NCBI RefSeq assembly: GCF_000423205.1
Contig: NZ_AUHN01000012.1
Coordinates: 1,148-65,147 of the forward strand
Direction: 5' to 3'
Source of the DNA: Jonesia quinghaiensis DSM 15701
GTDB lineage: Bacteria; Actinomycetota; Actinomycetes; Actinomycetales; Cellulomonadaceae
Length of the DNA stretch: 64,000 nt
Shown here: in pieces, positions 43,240 through 51,543 of the stretch
Position numbering within the stretch: position 1 is the stretch's first letter
Layout: each line of letters begins with the position of its first letter
The notes under the pieces: generated by a model
The model's input: only the letters and a program-made list of their open reading frames with translations
What the model was told of the DNA's origin: nothing
Databases searched by the model: none
Position numbers and translations under genes: made by a program

Positions 43240-44904
43240 TCAGGCCGATGCTGTGTCGTGTGGCAGGGGGAACGTTGGCCCCGTTGGGGCAGGTGTTCCA
43301 GGTTGTACCTCGTGCAGGATCCCCCGGGCGGTGATGTCTGCGCTGATGAGGCACATTGGCAGCCCGATGCCAGGGATTGTTGACCCGCCTGCGTACCAGA
43401 GGCCGTCGATTTTTTTGGAGCGGTTTGTGGTTCGGAACATCGCGGATTGTGCGAGGGTGTGCGCTGGTCCTAGTGCCCCACCTGACCAGGCGTTGACGTC
43501 GTTGACGAAGTCAGCGGGGCCAACGGTTTTGCGGAGAACGATACGTTCGCGTAGGTCGGGGATACCAGCCCAGGTCGCTACTTGGTCAATGGCGGCGTCG
43601 GCGGCGAGTTCTACGGTGGGGTCGCCTATGCCGTTTTCTCCGCCGGATCCAATGGTGGGGTCAGCAGGCACTGGCACGAGGATGAAGACGTTTTCGTGGC
43701 CTTCTGGCGCTACAGCGCTGTCTGTCGCGGAAGGTTTACACACGTACAGTGACGCCGGGTTGGGTAGGTGCTTGTTTTTCCCGTAGATGGCATCGAAGTT
43801 TGCATCCCAGTCTTTGACGAAGAACAGGTTGTGGTGGGTGAGTTCAGGTAGTTCGCCGCGCACCCCGAGGTGGACAAGTACACTGCCTGGGCCTGGGTCT
43901 TTTTTGTCCCAGTAGGACTGCGGGAAGCTTTGTTCCTCGGGGTCGAGTAGTTGTGTTTCGAGGTGGTGGAGGTCAGATGCTCCAACAACGAGGTCGGCTT
44001 TGTGGAATGTTCGTTCACCGTCGCGTTCGGTTTCTAAACCAATGACGTGTTTGGTGCGTTTTCCAGTGAGCGCGGCGATGCGTTCCCCAGCTTTTCCTCG
44101 CAGCCCGTGAGTGCTTTGTGTTGGGCGGGCATCTGCTGTGACGATGCGGGTCACGGGGGAGCCACGGTGGATGGTGACGCCTAGGTCGAGGGCGACCTGT
44201 TCAATGGCGTTGATGATGGTGATGAAACCACCCTGTGGATACTTCACGCCATCGACGAGGTCCAGGTGGCTCATGAGGTGGTACATCGCAGGGGCGCGGT
44301 CCGGGCTCGTACCGAGGAACACGGCGTGATAACCAAGGATCTGTCGCAGTACGGGGTGGGAGAAACGTTTGGTGACGAAGGAATTCAAGCTTGTGCCCAG
44401 GAGGGTAGGTAGTTCTCCGACACGGCTGACGATCTTTTTATCCAAGAACGGCCCAATGGCGCGAAAGTCTGTGTATAAAAAGTGGTCCAGTGCGAGCTTG
44501 TATGTCCGGGACGCAGAGTCAAGGTAGGCGCGGAGTTTTTTACCGCCGCCTGCTTCGAGGGAGTCGAAGAGTTCCTCGGCTTGGCCGCTGGTGACGTCAA
44601 CGGGTACGGGGTGGTTTTCAGCAAATACCCGGTAGCCAGGGGTCAGGGTGGTGAGGTCAATCTGTTCACCTGTTGATGTGCCGACATCGTGGAAGAACTT
44701 GTCGAACACTTCTGGCATGAGGTACCACGAAGGCCCGGTGTCAAACAGATATCCGTCGCGTTCCCACAGGCCGCACCGTCCACCGAGGTCTTCGTTCTTC
44801 TCAAACAGGTCAACGGTGAGGCCGTTTTTCGCGAGGAGAGCGGCGGTAGCGAGCCCGGCTAGCCCGGCCCCGATGACTGCAACGTGCGTCTGGTGTGTGC
44901 TCAT
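43240..44904 (-). CDS. crtI: Phytoene desaturase
   Basis: 554 residues from ATG 44904 (overlapping the crtB stop, ATGA). The N-terminal FAD-binding motif is VAVIGAGLAGLATAALLAKN followed by LFEKNEDLGGRC, where the GGR turn is standard for CrtI. The C-terminal FAD signature is DGLWYAGGSTIPGIGLPMCL, as in bacterial CrtI enzymes. It introduces double bonds into phytoene, most likely to lycopene given the downstream elongase. It associates with the membrane. Confidence 0.93.
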   Translation of the reverse strand: MSTHQTHVAVIGAGLAGLATAALLAKNGLTVDLFEKNEDLGGRCGLWERDGYLFDTGPSWYLMPEVFDKFFHDVGTSTGEQIDLTTLTPGYRVFAENHPVPVDVTSGQAEELFDSLEAGGGKKLRAYLDSASRTYKLALDHFLYTDFRAIGPFLDKKIVSRVGELPTLLGTSLNSFVTKRFSHPVLRQILGYHAVFLGTSPDRAPAMYHLMSHLDLVDGVKYPQGGFITIINAIEQVALDLGVTIHRGSPVTRIVTADARPTQSTHGLRGKAGERIAALTGKRTKHVIGLETERDGERTFHKADLVVGASDLHHLETQLLDPEEQSFPQSYWDKKDPGPGSVLVHLGVRGELPELTHHNLFFVKDWDANFDAIYGKNKHLPNPASLYVCKPSATDSAVAPEGHENVFILVPVPADPTIGSGGENGIGDPTVELAADAAIDQVATWAGIPDLRERIVLRKTVGPADFVNDVNAWSGGALGPAHTLAQSAMFRTTNRSKKIDGLWYAGGSTIPGIGLPMCLISADITARGILHEVQPGTPAPTGPTFPLPHDTASA

Positions 44905-45830
44905 GTGTGGCTTGATACCTTCGATGATGTTGACGGGGTGTGTGGGCGTGGCGTTGTGGGGAGCGCAGCTTGGGCGAGGACCGCAACTTTGTGTGGTGTG
45001 CTCAAGCGTAGGCGGGTGGTGCGCAGTTCGCTGCACGATGCCCGCCTGAGTTTGTTGGTGAGGGTTGCGAAAAGGAGGTAGGCAGCCTTGACTGCGCCTC
45101 GTGACGATTTGGGGAGGCGTGCGATGCCTTGCCGGGCGATGTTGAGATCGTTGTCGATGTCGGCAATGATCTCATTTTTGGTGTGTTCTGTGAGTCCGAA
45201 CTCGGCGATTTGGGGGAAGTAGTAGCGTCCCAGTTCGCCTTGGTCGGCGGCGAGGTCACGGAGGAAGTTGATTTTTTGGAACGCGGCACCAAGTGCGCGT
45301 GCGGCGTCGATGTTGTTGGTGACTAGGCTGCTGCGATCGTCGGGGCGAACATCAGGCGCTTGAGTGAACGCACGTAGGCACATCACACCGATGACTTCTG
45401 CTGACCCGTAAATGTAGGTCGCTAGTTCTTCGGGAGTGTAGTAGGCCTCACCGAGGTCGCGTCGCATGGACGCGAAGAACGGTGCGATTTCCGCTTCGGT
45501 GATACCGCAGGTATGGGCGGTGCGTGCAAAAGCGTGGACCACCAGGTTGGTGGAGTACCCGCAGGCTATGGCTCGGTGTACTTCTGCTTCGAGGTCATCG
45601 AGTGCGGTGAGGAGGAGGTTGGTGGGGGCGGGGTCGAAGCTGCCGTCAACGATTTCGTCTGCGACTCGCACGAGGGCGTATATGTTGCGCACGTGTGTGC
45701 GCACTGGTTCGGCGAGGAACTTGGTGGCCACACCAAAGCTGGTGGAGTAGGTGCCAATGACGGTGCGTGCTGCTTGTTGGGCTGCCAGGTTGTACACCAC
45801 TTGGGGGCGGGGGGCTGGTCGTTTTTTCAT
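44901..45830 (-). CDS. crtB: Phytoene synthase
   Basis: 309 residues. It has both aspartate-rich motifs of the squalene/phytoene synthase family: RVADEIVDG near residue 57 and KINFLRDLAADQGELGRYYF around 185-205. It condenses two geranylgeranyl diphosphates to phytoene. Its start overlaps the crtE stop (ATGA) and its stop overlaps crtI. The last 40 residues are Pro/Ser/Thr-rich and variable. Confidence 0.93.
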   Translation of the reverse strand: MKKRPAPRPQVVYNLAAQQAARTVIGTYSTSFGVATKFLAEPVRTHVRNIYALVRVADEIVDGSFDPAPTNLLLTALDDLEAEVHRAIACGYSTNLVVHAFARTAHTCGITEAEIAPFFASMRRDLGEAYYTPEELATYIYGSAEVIGVMCLRAFTQAPDVRPDDRSSLVTNNIDAARALGAAFQKINFLRDLAADQGELGRYYFPQIAEFGLTEHTKNEIIADIDNDLNIARQGIARLPKSSRGAVKAAYLLFATLTNKLRRASCSELRTTRLRLSTPHKVAVLAQAALPTTPRPHTPSTSSKVSSHT

Positions 45831-46906
45831 GAGGTGAGCCCGTCAAGGAGAGTTGTGAGAACTGGAATGTCGCTGGTGGCGATGTTGTGTTCGGTGGCGA
45901 GGTTCATCGCGATGCAGACGTGGTCTCGGATGTGGTTTTCCACAAATCGAGCTGCACCGCATTCGAGGAGTAGTTCTTGTACCCGCATGACGCCTAGTTG
46001 GGTGATGGTGGGGCCGAGTAGTCGCTCAATTTCTGGCCATACGTCTGTGGTGCGGGCGAAGGCGATGAGGAGGGTGTCTTTCTTTTCCCGCAGGTCGGCA
46101 CCTACTTCTTTGCCGGTGACGGAGGTTGGGGCGAACACTCCATTGAGGTCGTCTTGGAATTGGTAGGCAATCCCGATGTGACGGCCGATGGCTACGAGCG
46201 CTTCGGTGGTCGTTTCTTCTTGGCCCGCAAGTATTGAGGCAGCTCGGAGGGGCAGGACAAAGGAGTACTCGGCTGTTTTGAGTTCCGCTACTTTGAGTGT
46301 GTCTGGGATGGAGATGAAATGCGGGTGGGTGGCGTAGTAGACGTCTAACAATTCACCGAGTGCACTGAGGGTGATTGCTTCGTTGAAAGCGGCGAGGAGT
46401 TGTTGGCGTTGGCGTTGCGGGAGGTCTAGCGTGGCGATTCCCATGAGGGATTCGGTTAGGGCTAGCACTCCGCCGAGGATTCCGGCGCTGTCTCCGAAGG
46501 CTCGGGCACTGGGTAGGTCAACGTCTGATGCTTGTGCAAGGAGTTGGAAGTGACCGTTGAGGTTGGTTTGTCCTCGACGCATAGTGTCGTGGTCGATCAC
46601 GTCGTCGTGGATGAGAAAAGCTGTGTGGAGTTGTTCAATTGCTTCAGCGACTGCTTGCGCTTCGTGGTTATTGGGCAATGTCACCAGCCGCGATGTTGTT
46701 GATTCGCTTGATGCTGTGGTGAGGCCAACGTGCTGGGGCCGGGTGAAGGAGCGGTAGGCATCGAGAAATAGTTGTGGTCGCACGCGGCGGCCACGACCGT
46801 GCATTTGGGTGAGTTGTGTCTGAAATTCAGCGAGTGTGGCCAGTGCTGAACTGCTCATGGAGTCATTGGTCATGATCTGGGGGCGGGGCGCGTGATCAAC
46901 GGACAT
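45827..46906 (-). CDS. crtE: Geranylgeranyl diphosphate synthase
   Basis: About 359 residues from ATG 46906, which overlaps the idi stop by 11 bp; ATGs at 46873 and 46858 are also possible and none has a clear RBS. First aspartate motif IHDDVIDHDTMRRG (D-D-x-x-D) and second QFQDDLNGVF (D-D-x-x-G) are both intact. It builds C20 GGPP from IPP and allylic diphosphates for the synthase encoded next. A GGPP-type metabolite is the known effector of CrtR in C. glutamicum, so this product may also be a signal. Confidence 0.92.
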   Translation of the reverse strand: MSVDHAPRPQIMTNDSMSSSALATLAEFQTQLTQMHGRGRRVRPQLFLDAYRSFTRPQHVGLTTASSESTTSRLVTLPNNHEAQAVAEAIEQLHTAFLIHDDVIDHDTMRRGQTNLNGHFQLLAQASDVDLPSARAFGDSAGILGGVLALTESLMGIATLDLPQRQRQQLLAAFNEAITLSALGELLDVYYATHPHFISIPDTLKVAELKTAEYSFVLPLRAASILAGQEETTTEALVAIGRHIGIAYQFQDDLNGVFAPTSVTGKEVGADLREKKDTLLIAFARTTDVWPEIERLLGPTITQLGVMRVQELLLECGAARFVENHIRDHVCIAMNLATEHNIATSDIPVLTTLLDGLTS

Positions 46907-47489
46907 TCGGGCCGCCGGTGTTATGGAGCGCGGCGGTCTGCTCAACAGCCCAGGGGCTGATGAGGTAGGGGGCAACGGAGGCGGTATTCACAAAAACGGC
47001 AAGAGGTGTCCAGGCGTGCTCAGCAACTTCGTCAGGGTTGGGTTGTGGTTGTTGGCTGGTGCGAGCGAAAAATACTGGGCAGAACTCATTTTCGACGATT
47101 CCGCTTGCGTCAACGGCTCGGTACGCAAAGTCGGGCAAGGCGACAGAGATCGAGTGGATGTCGGTGATTCCTAGCTCGTGTTCTGCGTACCTGGTGATGG
47201 CGTCTTCGAAACTTTCACCCGGCCGTGGGTGGCCGCAAAACGAGTTGGTCCACACTCCAGGCCAGGTCTTTTTTGCCAAAGCTCGACGTGTGACGAGCAG
47301 GTCTCCGTTGTCGTCGAGGAGGTAGCAGGAAAACGCAAGGTGGCGTGGGGTCTCAGCGGTGTGGACGTCCGCTCGCGGATATGTTCCTGTTGCCTCATTG
47401 TTGTCGTTGAGGAGGACGACAACGTCCTGCGAGGCAGACTGCAGGGCGGCTGGGGGTGTCAACAGAGCGTGTTGCGGAGTTGTGGTCAC
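46896..47489 (-). CDS. idi: Isopentenyl-diphosphate isomerase, type I
   Basis: 197 residues from GTG 47489, with GGGAGGG at good spacing. It has the Nudix-like fold with TNSFCGHPRPGESFEDAITR, containing the catalytic Cys region and the Nudix-type acidic helix, and ENEFCPVFFAR holding the second catalytic acidic residue. It interconverts IPP and DMAPP and thus balances supply for the C40 backbone and for the two C5 units added by CrtEb. First gene of the crt operon, directly behind the CrtR-type operator. Confidence 0.93.
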   Translation of the reverse strand: MTTTPQHALLTPPAALQSASQDVVVLLNDNNEATGTYPRADVHTAETPRHLAFSCYLLDDNGDLLVTRRALAKKTWPGVWTNSFCGHPRPGESFEDAITRYAEHELGITDIHSISVALPDFAYRAVDASGIVENEFCPVFFARTSQQPQPNPDEVAEHAWTPLAVFVNTASVAPYLISPWAVEQTAALHNTGGPNVR

Positions 47490-47540
47490 GAATCCCTCCC
47501 GGGGTTGTGTTGGACCAGATGTGAACCAGCCACCATTTAG

Positions 47541-47569
47541 TTAGCCTATCTAGTTACTAGTTAGGCTAG
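47541..47569. promoter_or_regulatory. Large near-palindrome, probable CrtR operator
   Basis: A 29-bp near-palindrome centred on 47555: TTAGCCTATCTAGT, one central T, then ACTAGTTAGGCTAG, with 12 of 14 arm positions complementary. It lies between the divergent idi and crtR starts, 52 bp from idi and 78 bp from crtR, so one bound MarR dimer or pair of dimers could control both directions. Confidence 0.8.
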
Positions 47570-47647
47570 AATAGAACACAGACGTCTAAATATGCAACGG
47601 CCTGGCGCGAGTCGCGTTAAGCCGGCCCTGCTGGCAGTGGAGTGAAA

Positions 47648-48166
47648 ATGCAGGATAGGAAAAACCTGCGGGACGAACCTTACTGGTACGAAAACCGCGA
47701 ATATGTGCATGATGTGCTTGATGGCATCCGGAGATTCCGGCGCGCCAACGCCAACATGCGCAAACGCATGGCGGACGGCATGGGAATGAATAAAACAGAC
47801 ATGCAAGCACTTCAGGTTGTTATCGCCGCGCAACGCGCAGGCGAACCTGTTCATCCACGGGAACTGGCCCATGAACTGTCGATCTCCACAGCCTCTACGA
47901 CGAAGTTGTTGGATCGGCTCGAAAAATCTGGTCACCTTTTTAGAGTGCCTCATCCTGCCGATCGGCGCTCGGTGACTGTCGCTGCCACGGACTTTGCGCA
48001 TCGGGAAGTAAAAGACCGGCTCTCCAGCATGCACCAAGAAATGGAAGACATTATTTTGGAGTTCGCTCCGGAGGAACAAAAAGCGATATCCCAGTTCCTC
48101 CACGCAATGGCAGACCTCTTTGATCGTTCCGGCAATGTCGAACCGCTTGGTGATATCAACGACTAA
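47648..48166 (+). CDS. crtR: MarR-family regulator, CrtR type
   Basis: 172 residues from ATG 47648 after GGAG (an in-frame GTG six bases earlier is less well spaced). The winged helix has ELAHELSISTASTTKLLDRL (recognition region) and the beta wing HPADRRSVTVAATD with the D-R-R signature of MarR proteins. Divergent from the carotenoid operon, exactly as crtR in C. glutamicum, where it represses crt genes and is relieved by isoprenyl diphosphates. The same role is inferred here. Confidence 0.85.
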   Translation: MQDRKNLRDEPYWYENREYVHDVLDGIRRFRRANANMRKRMADGMGMNKTDMQALQVVIAAQRAGEPVHPRELAHELSISTASTTKLLDRLEKSGHLFRVPHPADRRSVTVAATDFAHREVKDRLSSMHQEMEDIILEFAPEEQKAISQFLHAMADLFDRSGNVEPLGDIND

Positions 48167-48209
48167 CCCCGGAGAAATCCGCTAACGTGCCGCAAATCGG
48201 GCGAGATTG

Positions 48210-49586
48210 CTATCCAACAATCACCCGCTCCTCAGGCAAGCGAATAAGACGATCACCTGATCGCATCGCTAGCGCTGCACCGAAAGTCATCGTCCCGACA
48301 CGCCCAATAAACATCAACAGCACAATGATGGCTTTCCCCGACTCAGGAAGACCGCCAGTGATCCCTGTGGAAAGCCCCACAGTGGCGTACGCAGACACCG
48401 TCTCAAACAGCACCACATCCAACGTGAGCCCTGTGATCTCCAGTAAAAGCATCGTTGCCATAGCAATAATCGTGGCGCTCAAAAAGGTCACAGCGATGGC
48501 AAGCCGCAAAATGTCTGTGGGAATTCTGCGGTGGAAAGAGACGGTGTCGCGGTCACCACGAGCTTCCGCGATGATAGCCAGCAGCAGAACAGCCAACGTT
48601 GTCGCTTTAATGCCACCTGCAGTGGAGGCGCTTCCACCGCCAACAAACATCAATGCATCGGTCATGAGCCAGCTTGGCTCGCTGAGCGCTCCAATATCAA
48701 TGGAGTTAAAACCTGCTGTCCGCGGCATCACCGAAAGAAAAAGACTAGAGAGTACCTTTTCCGACCACGGCATCGGGCCCAAGGTTTCGGGATTCGTCCA
48801 CTCTTCGGCGAGGAACCACACAAAACCAATGGACAGTAGAAAAGCGGTGACAGTCAGGGTCATCTTCGTGTGAATAGACCAGCGTTTAGTGTTCCACCGT
48901 GTTCTCGCGATGTTGAGGATCACCGGAAAACCCAAACCTCCGACAATGACTGCCAGCATAATGGGGCTGAGAACAAACCAGTCACTCGCAAACTGCGTCA
49001 GCCCAGCTGACGTAGGGGAGAACCCGGCGTTATTAAAAGCGGAAATAGAGTAGAACACGCTGAACCACACTGCGTGGCCAATAGAATCCTCCACCTCAAG
49101 GAATCTTGGCAGCAGCATCAACGCGATGATCAACTCGATACCGAGAGAGACAAAAACCACGGTGAGAATGATCTTGCGTAAATCGCCAAACCGGTTGGTT
49201 TGAGTTTCCGCAGCAGCGAGCATGGTGGTGGTCAGACTCAGACGCTTTGTCACAAGCAACCCCAGCAACGACGCCAGGGTTAGCACGCCGAAGCCGCCAA
49301 TCTGAATAGAACTAAGAATCACTGCTTGGCCAAAAAATGACCAATGAGTCCCGGTATCAACTGTTGCTAAACCTGTGACGGACACCGCAGACGTAGCGGT
49401 AAAAATCGCATCCATTGGCTCAGTAGTGAGCCCGTCAGCGTGTGCTGCAGGGAGCATCAGCAAAGTCGCTGACACTGTAATGACCAGTGCATATATCCCA
49501 ACAGTCAAACGTGCCGGGTAACGCCGCCCGATGCGTGCCATAGCAAACCGCAATGACCACACACCAGCAACAAGACGTGGAAACAC
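48210..49586 (-). CDS. TrkH/KtrB-type potassium uptake protein
   Basis: 458 residues. GTG 49586 is supported by AGAGAGGA five bases upstream. It has the four pseudo-repeats of SKT channels with filter regions TSAVSVTGLATVD, AFNNAGFSP, PRTAGFNSID and AYATVGLSTG. It lets K+ cross the membrane together with a cytosolic TrkA/KtrA ring, which is not encoded next to it. Convergent with crtR, with a 43-bp gap. Confidence 0.9.
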   Translation of the reverse strand: MFPRLVAGVWSLRFAMARIGRRYPARLTVGIYALVITVSATLLMLPAAHADGLTTEPMDAIFTATSAVSVTGLATVDTGTHWSFFGQAVILSSIQIGGFGVLTLASLLGLLVTKRLSLTTTMLAAAETQTNRFGDLRKIILTVVFVSLGIELIIALMLLPRFLEVEDSIGHAVWFSVFYSISAFNNAGFSPTSAGLTQFASDWFVLSPIMLAVIVGGLGFPVILNIARTRWNTKRWSIHTKMTLTVTAFLLSIGFVWFLAEEWTNPETLGPMPWSEKVLSSLFLSVMPRTAGFNSIDIGALSEPSWLMTDALMFVGGGSASTAGGIKATTLAVLLLAIIAEARGDRDTVSFHRRIPTDILRLAIAVTFLSATIIAMATMLLLEITGLTLDVVLFETVSAYATVGLSTGITGGLPESGKAIIVLLMFIGRVGTMTFGAALAMRSGDRLIRLPEERVIVG

Positions 49587-49812
49587 GTCGTTCCTCTCTC
49601 AACCCCGCGCCGTCATAAAGCGCAGGCCCAAGAAAGAACTTTGCCACACGACGTGCAATGTGTCAGGCGATGTGACGCGAAAAACCTTCGCCGGGTGTCA
49701 GAGCGCAGGGTTATGCTCACTTGAGGCGTGTGTTCGCACAGCGAACCTCCCGCGCGGGAACGCATTGCCACCACCAGCCCGTTTTGGGCGCAGACTTTGG
49801 TGAGGACCATTC

Positions 49813-51543
49813 ATGCTCAAAAATATCCTGTTGCGCTATCTGCGCCCCTACCGTTCCTTGGTGCTGGGAGTTTTGTTTTTCCAGTTCCTCGCAGCCATGG
49901 CTACGTTGTATTTGCCGTCATTGAACGCAGACATCGTCGACAATGGGGTGTCTGTTGGGGACACCGCCTACATTTGGCGTACCGGGTCAGTCATGCTGGC
50001 CATCTCACTGGGGCAGATCGTGTGCTCCATCATCGCGATGTACCTCGCCGCAAATGCGGCAATGAGTTTAGGCCGCGACATTCGCAACGACGTTTTTGAA
50101 CGTGTTGTGGGGTTCTCCGAACGTGAGGTCACCCAGTTTGGGTCTGGCTCTCTAATTACCCGCAACACAAACGACGTTCAGCAAGTGCAGATGCTCGCCA
50201 TGATGACGGCTACGTTCCTTATTACTGCGCCGATGCTCGCCGTCGGTGGCATCATCATGGCACTACGCCAAGACGTTGGTTTGAGTTGGCTTATTGCCGT
50301 CTCAGTACCAGTGCTCCTCGTGGTGGCGGGCCTGATCATCAGCCGCATGGTTCCCCTGTTCCGCAGCTTCCAGGGGAAACTCGACACCGTGAACCGAGTC
50401 ATGCGTGAGCAACTCACGGGAATCCGGGTGATCAGGGCGTTTGTTCGAGAACCCATTGAACAAGAACGTTTTCGCGAGGCCAACACAGACATTCTTGTGG
50501 TGGGCCGCAAAATCGGTTCACTCTTTGTTTTGCTGTTCCCTCTAGCCATGCTGGTACTCAACCTCACCATTGTGGGAGTCGTATGGTTCGGGGCGGTCGA
50601 AATTGACAACGGTACCGTGCAAATCGGAACCCTGTTTGCGTTCATGCAGTACATCATGACCATTTTGATGGGTGTCCTCATGGCGACTTTCATGGCGATG
50701 ATGATTCCACGGGCTGCTGTCTCGGCGGAACGCATCAGTGAGGTGCTTAACACCAAACCGTCCATTGTGCGTTCAGAGCACGGCACTACCGCGTTCCCTC
50801 AACCAGGGGCGGTTGCGTTTGAAGATGTTGAATTCTCCTACCCTGGCGCTGACCAACCCGTCCTGGGGAACCTGACTTTCGCCGCTCAGCCAGGTCAAAC
50901 TTTGGCAATTGTTGGATCCACGGGTGCTGGCAAAACCACGTTGGTGTCACTCATTCCACGGCTTTTCGATGCAACAGGTGGAGTAGTGCGCATCAACGGT
51001 GTTGATGTTCGTGACGCGGATATTGACGCACTATGGACAAGTATCGGGCTTGTGCCACAAAAACCGTTCCTTTTCTCCGGCACAGTCGCCTCCAACCTCA
51101 GATTCGGGCGTGAAGAGGCCACAGATGACGAACTCTGGCATGCCCTAGATATCGCACAGGGAAGTGACTTTGTGCGTGAGATGGATGGCCAACTTGAGGC
51201 GCACATCGCCCAAGGTGGAACGAACGTTTCCGGTGGGCAACGGCAACGGCTGGCTATTGCCCGCGCGATTGTCCACAACCCAAGCATCCTCGTTTTTGAT
51301 GACTCATTCTCAGCGCTAGATCTGACAACCGATGCGAAACTGCGCGAGGCGCTGTGGCAAAACCTTCCACACCTCACAAAAATCGTGGTGGCGCAACGAG
51401 TCTCCACCATTGAAAGCGCAGACCAGATCGTTGTCCTTGACGGCGGAACAATCGTTGGCGTGGGCACCCACACCACCTTGCTCAACACCTGTCAGACCTA
51501 CCGGGAGATCGTTGACTCCCAGCGCGGCGTGGAGGCCCACTGA
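49813..51543 (+). CDS. ABC exporter half-transporter, degenerate-site subunit
   Basis: 576 residues: six-helix ABC membrane domain (1-310) and NBD (335-576). Walker A GSTGAGKT, signature NVSGGQRQR and Walker B ILVFDDSFSALD. The catalytic Glu after Walker B is Asp, and the switch His is Gln (VVAQRVSTI). Its partner lacks the standard signature, so one of the two composite ATP sites should be weak, as in heterodimeric exporters such as TmrAB, EfrAB or YheIH. It is coupled to the next gene (stop and start share one base). The substrate is unknown; multidrug or lipid export are typical. Confidence 0.92.
   Translation: MLKNILLRYLRPYRSLVLGVLFFQFLAAMATLYLPSLNADIVDNGVSVGDTAYIWRTGSVMLAISLGQIVCSIIAMYLAANAAMSLGRDIRNDVFERVVGFSEREVTQFGSGSLITRNTNDVQQVQMLAMMTATFLITAPMLAVGGIIMALRQDVGLSWLIAVSVPVLLVVAGLIISRMVPLFRSFQGKLDTVNRVMREQLTGIRVIRAFVREPIEQERFREANTDILVVGRKIGSLFVLLFPLAMLVLNLTIVGVVWFGAVEIDNGTVQIGTLFAFMQYIMTILMGVLMATFMAMMIPRAAVSAERISEVLNTKPSIVRSEHGTTAFPQPGAVAFEDVEFSYPGADQPVLGNLTFAAQPGQTLAIVGSTGAGKTTLVSLIPRLFDATGGVVRINGVDVRDADIDALWTSIGLVPQKPFLFSGTVASNLRFGREEATDDELWHALDIAQGSDFVREMDGQLEAHIAQGGTNVSGGQRQRLAIARAIVHNPSILVFDDSFSALDLTTDAKLREALWQNLPHLTKIVVAQRVSTIESADQIVVLDGGTIVGVGTHTTLLNTCQTYREIVDSQRGVEAH

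Noticed and set aside
48187-48873. Plus-strand 228-residue frame opposite the trkH 3' half
   Set aside because: TrkH has all four filter motifs on the minus strand; the plus frame is Ser/Thr/Ala-rich noise.
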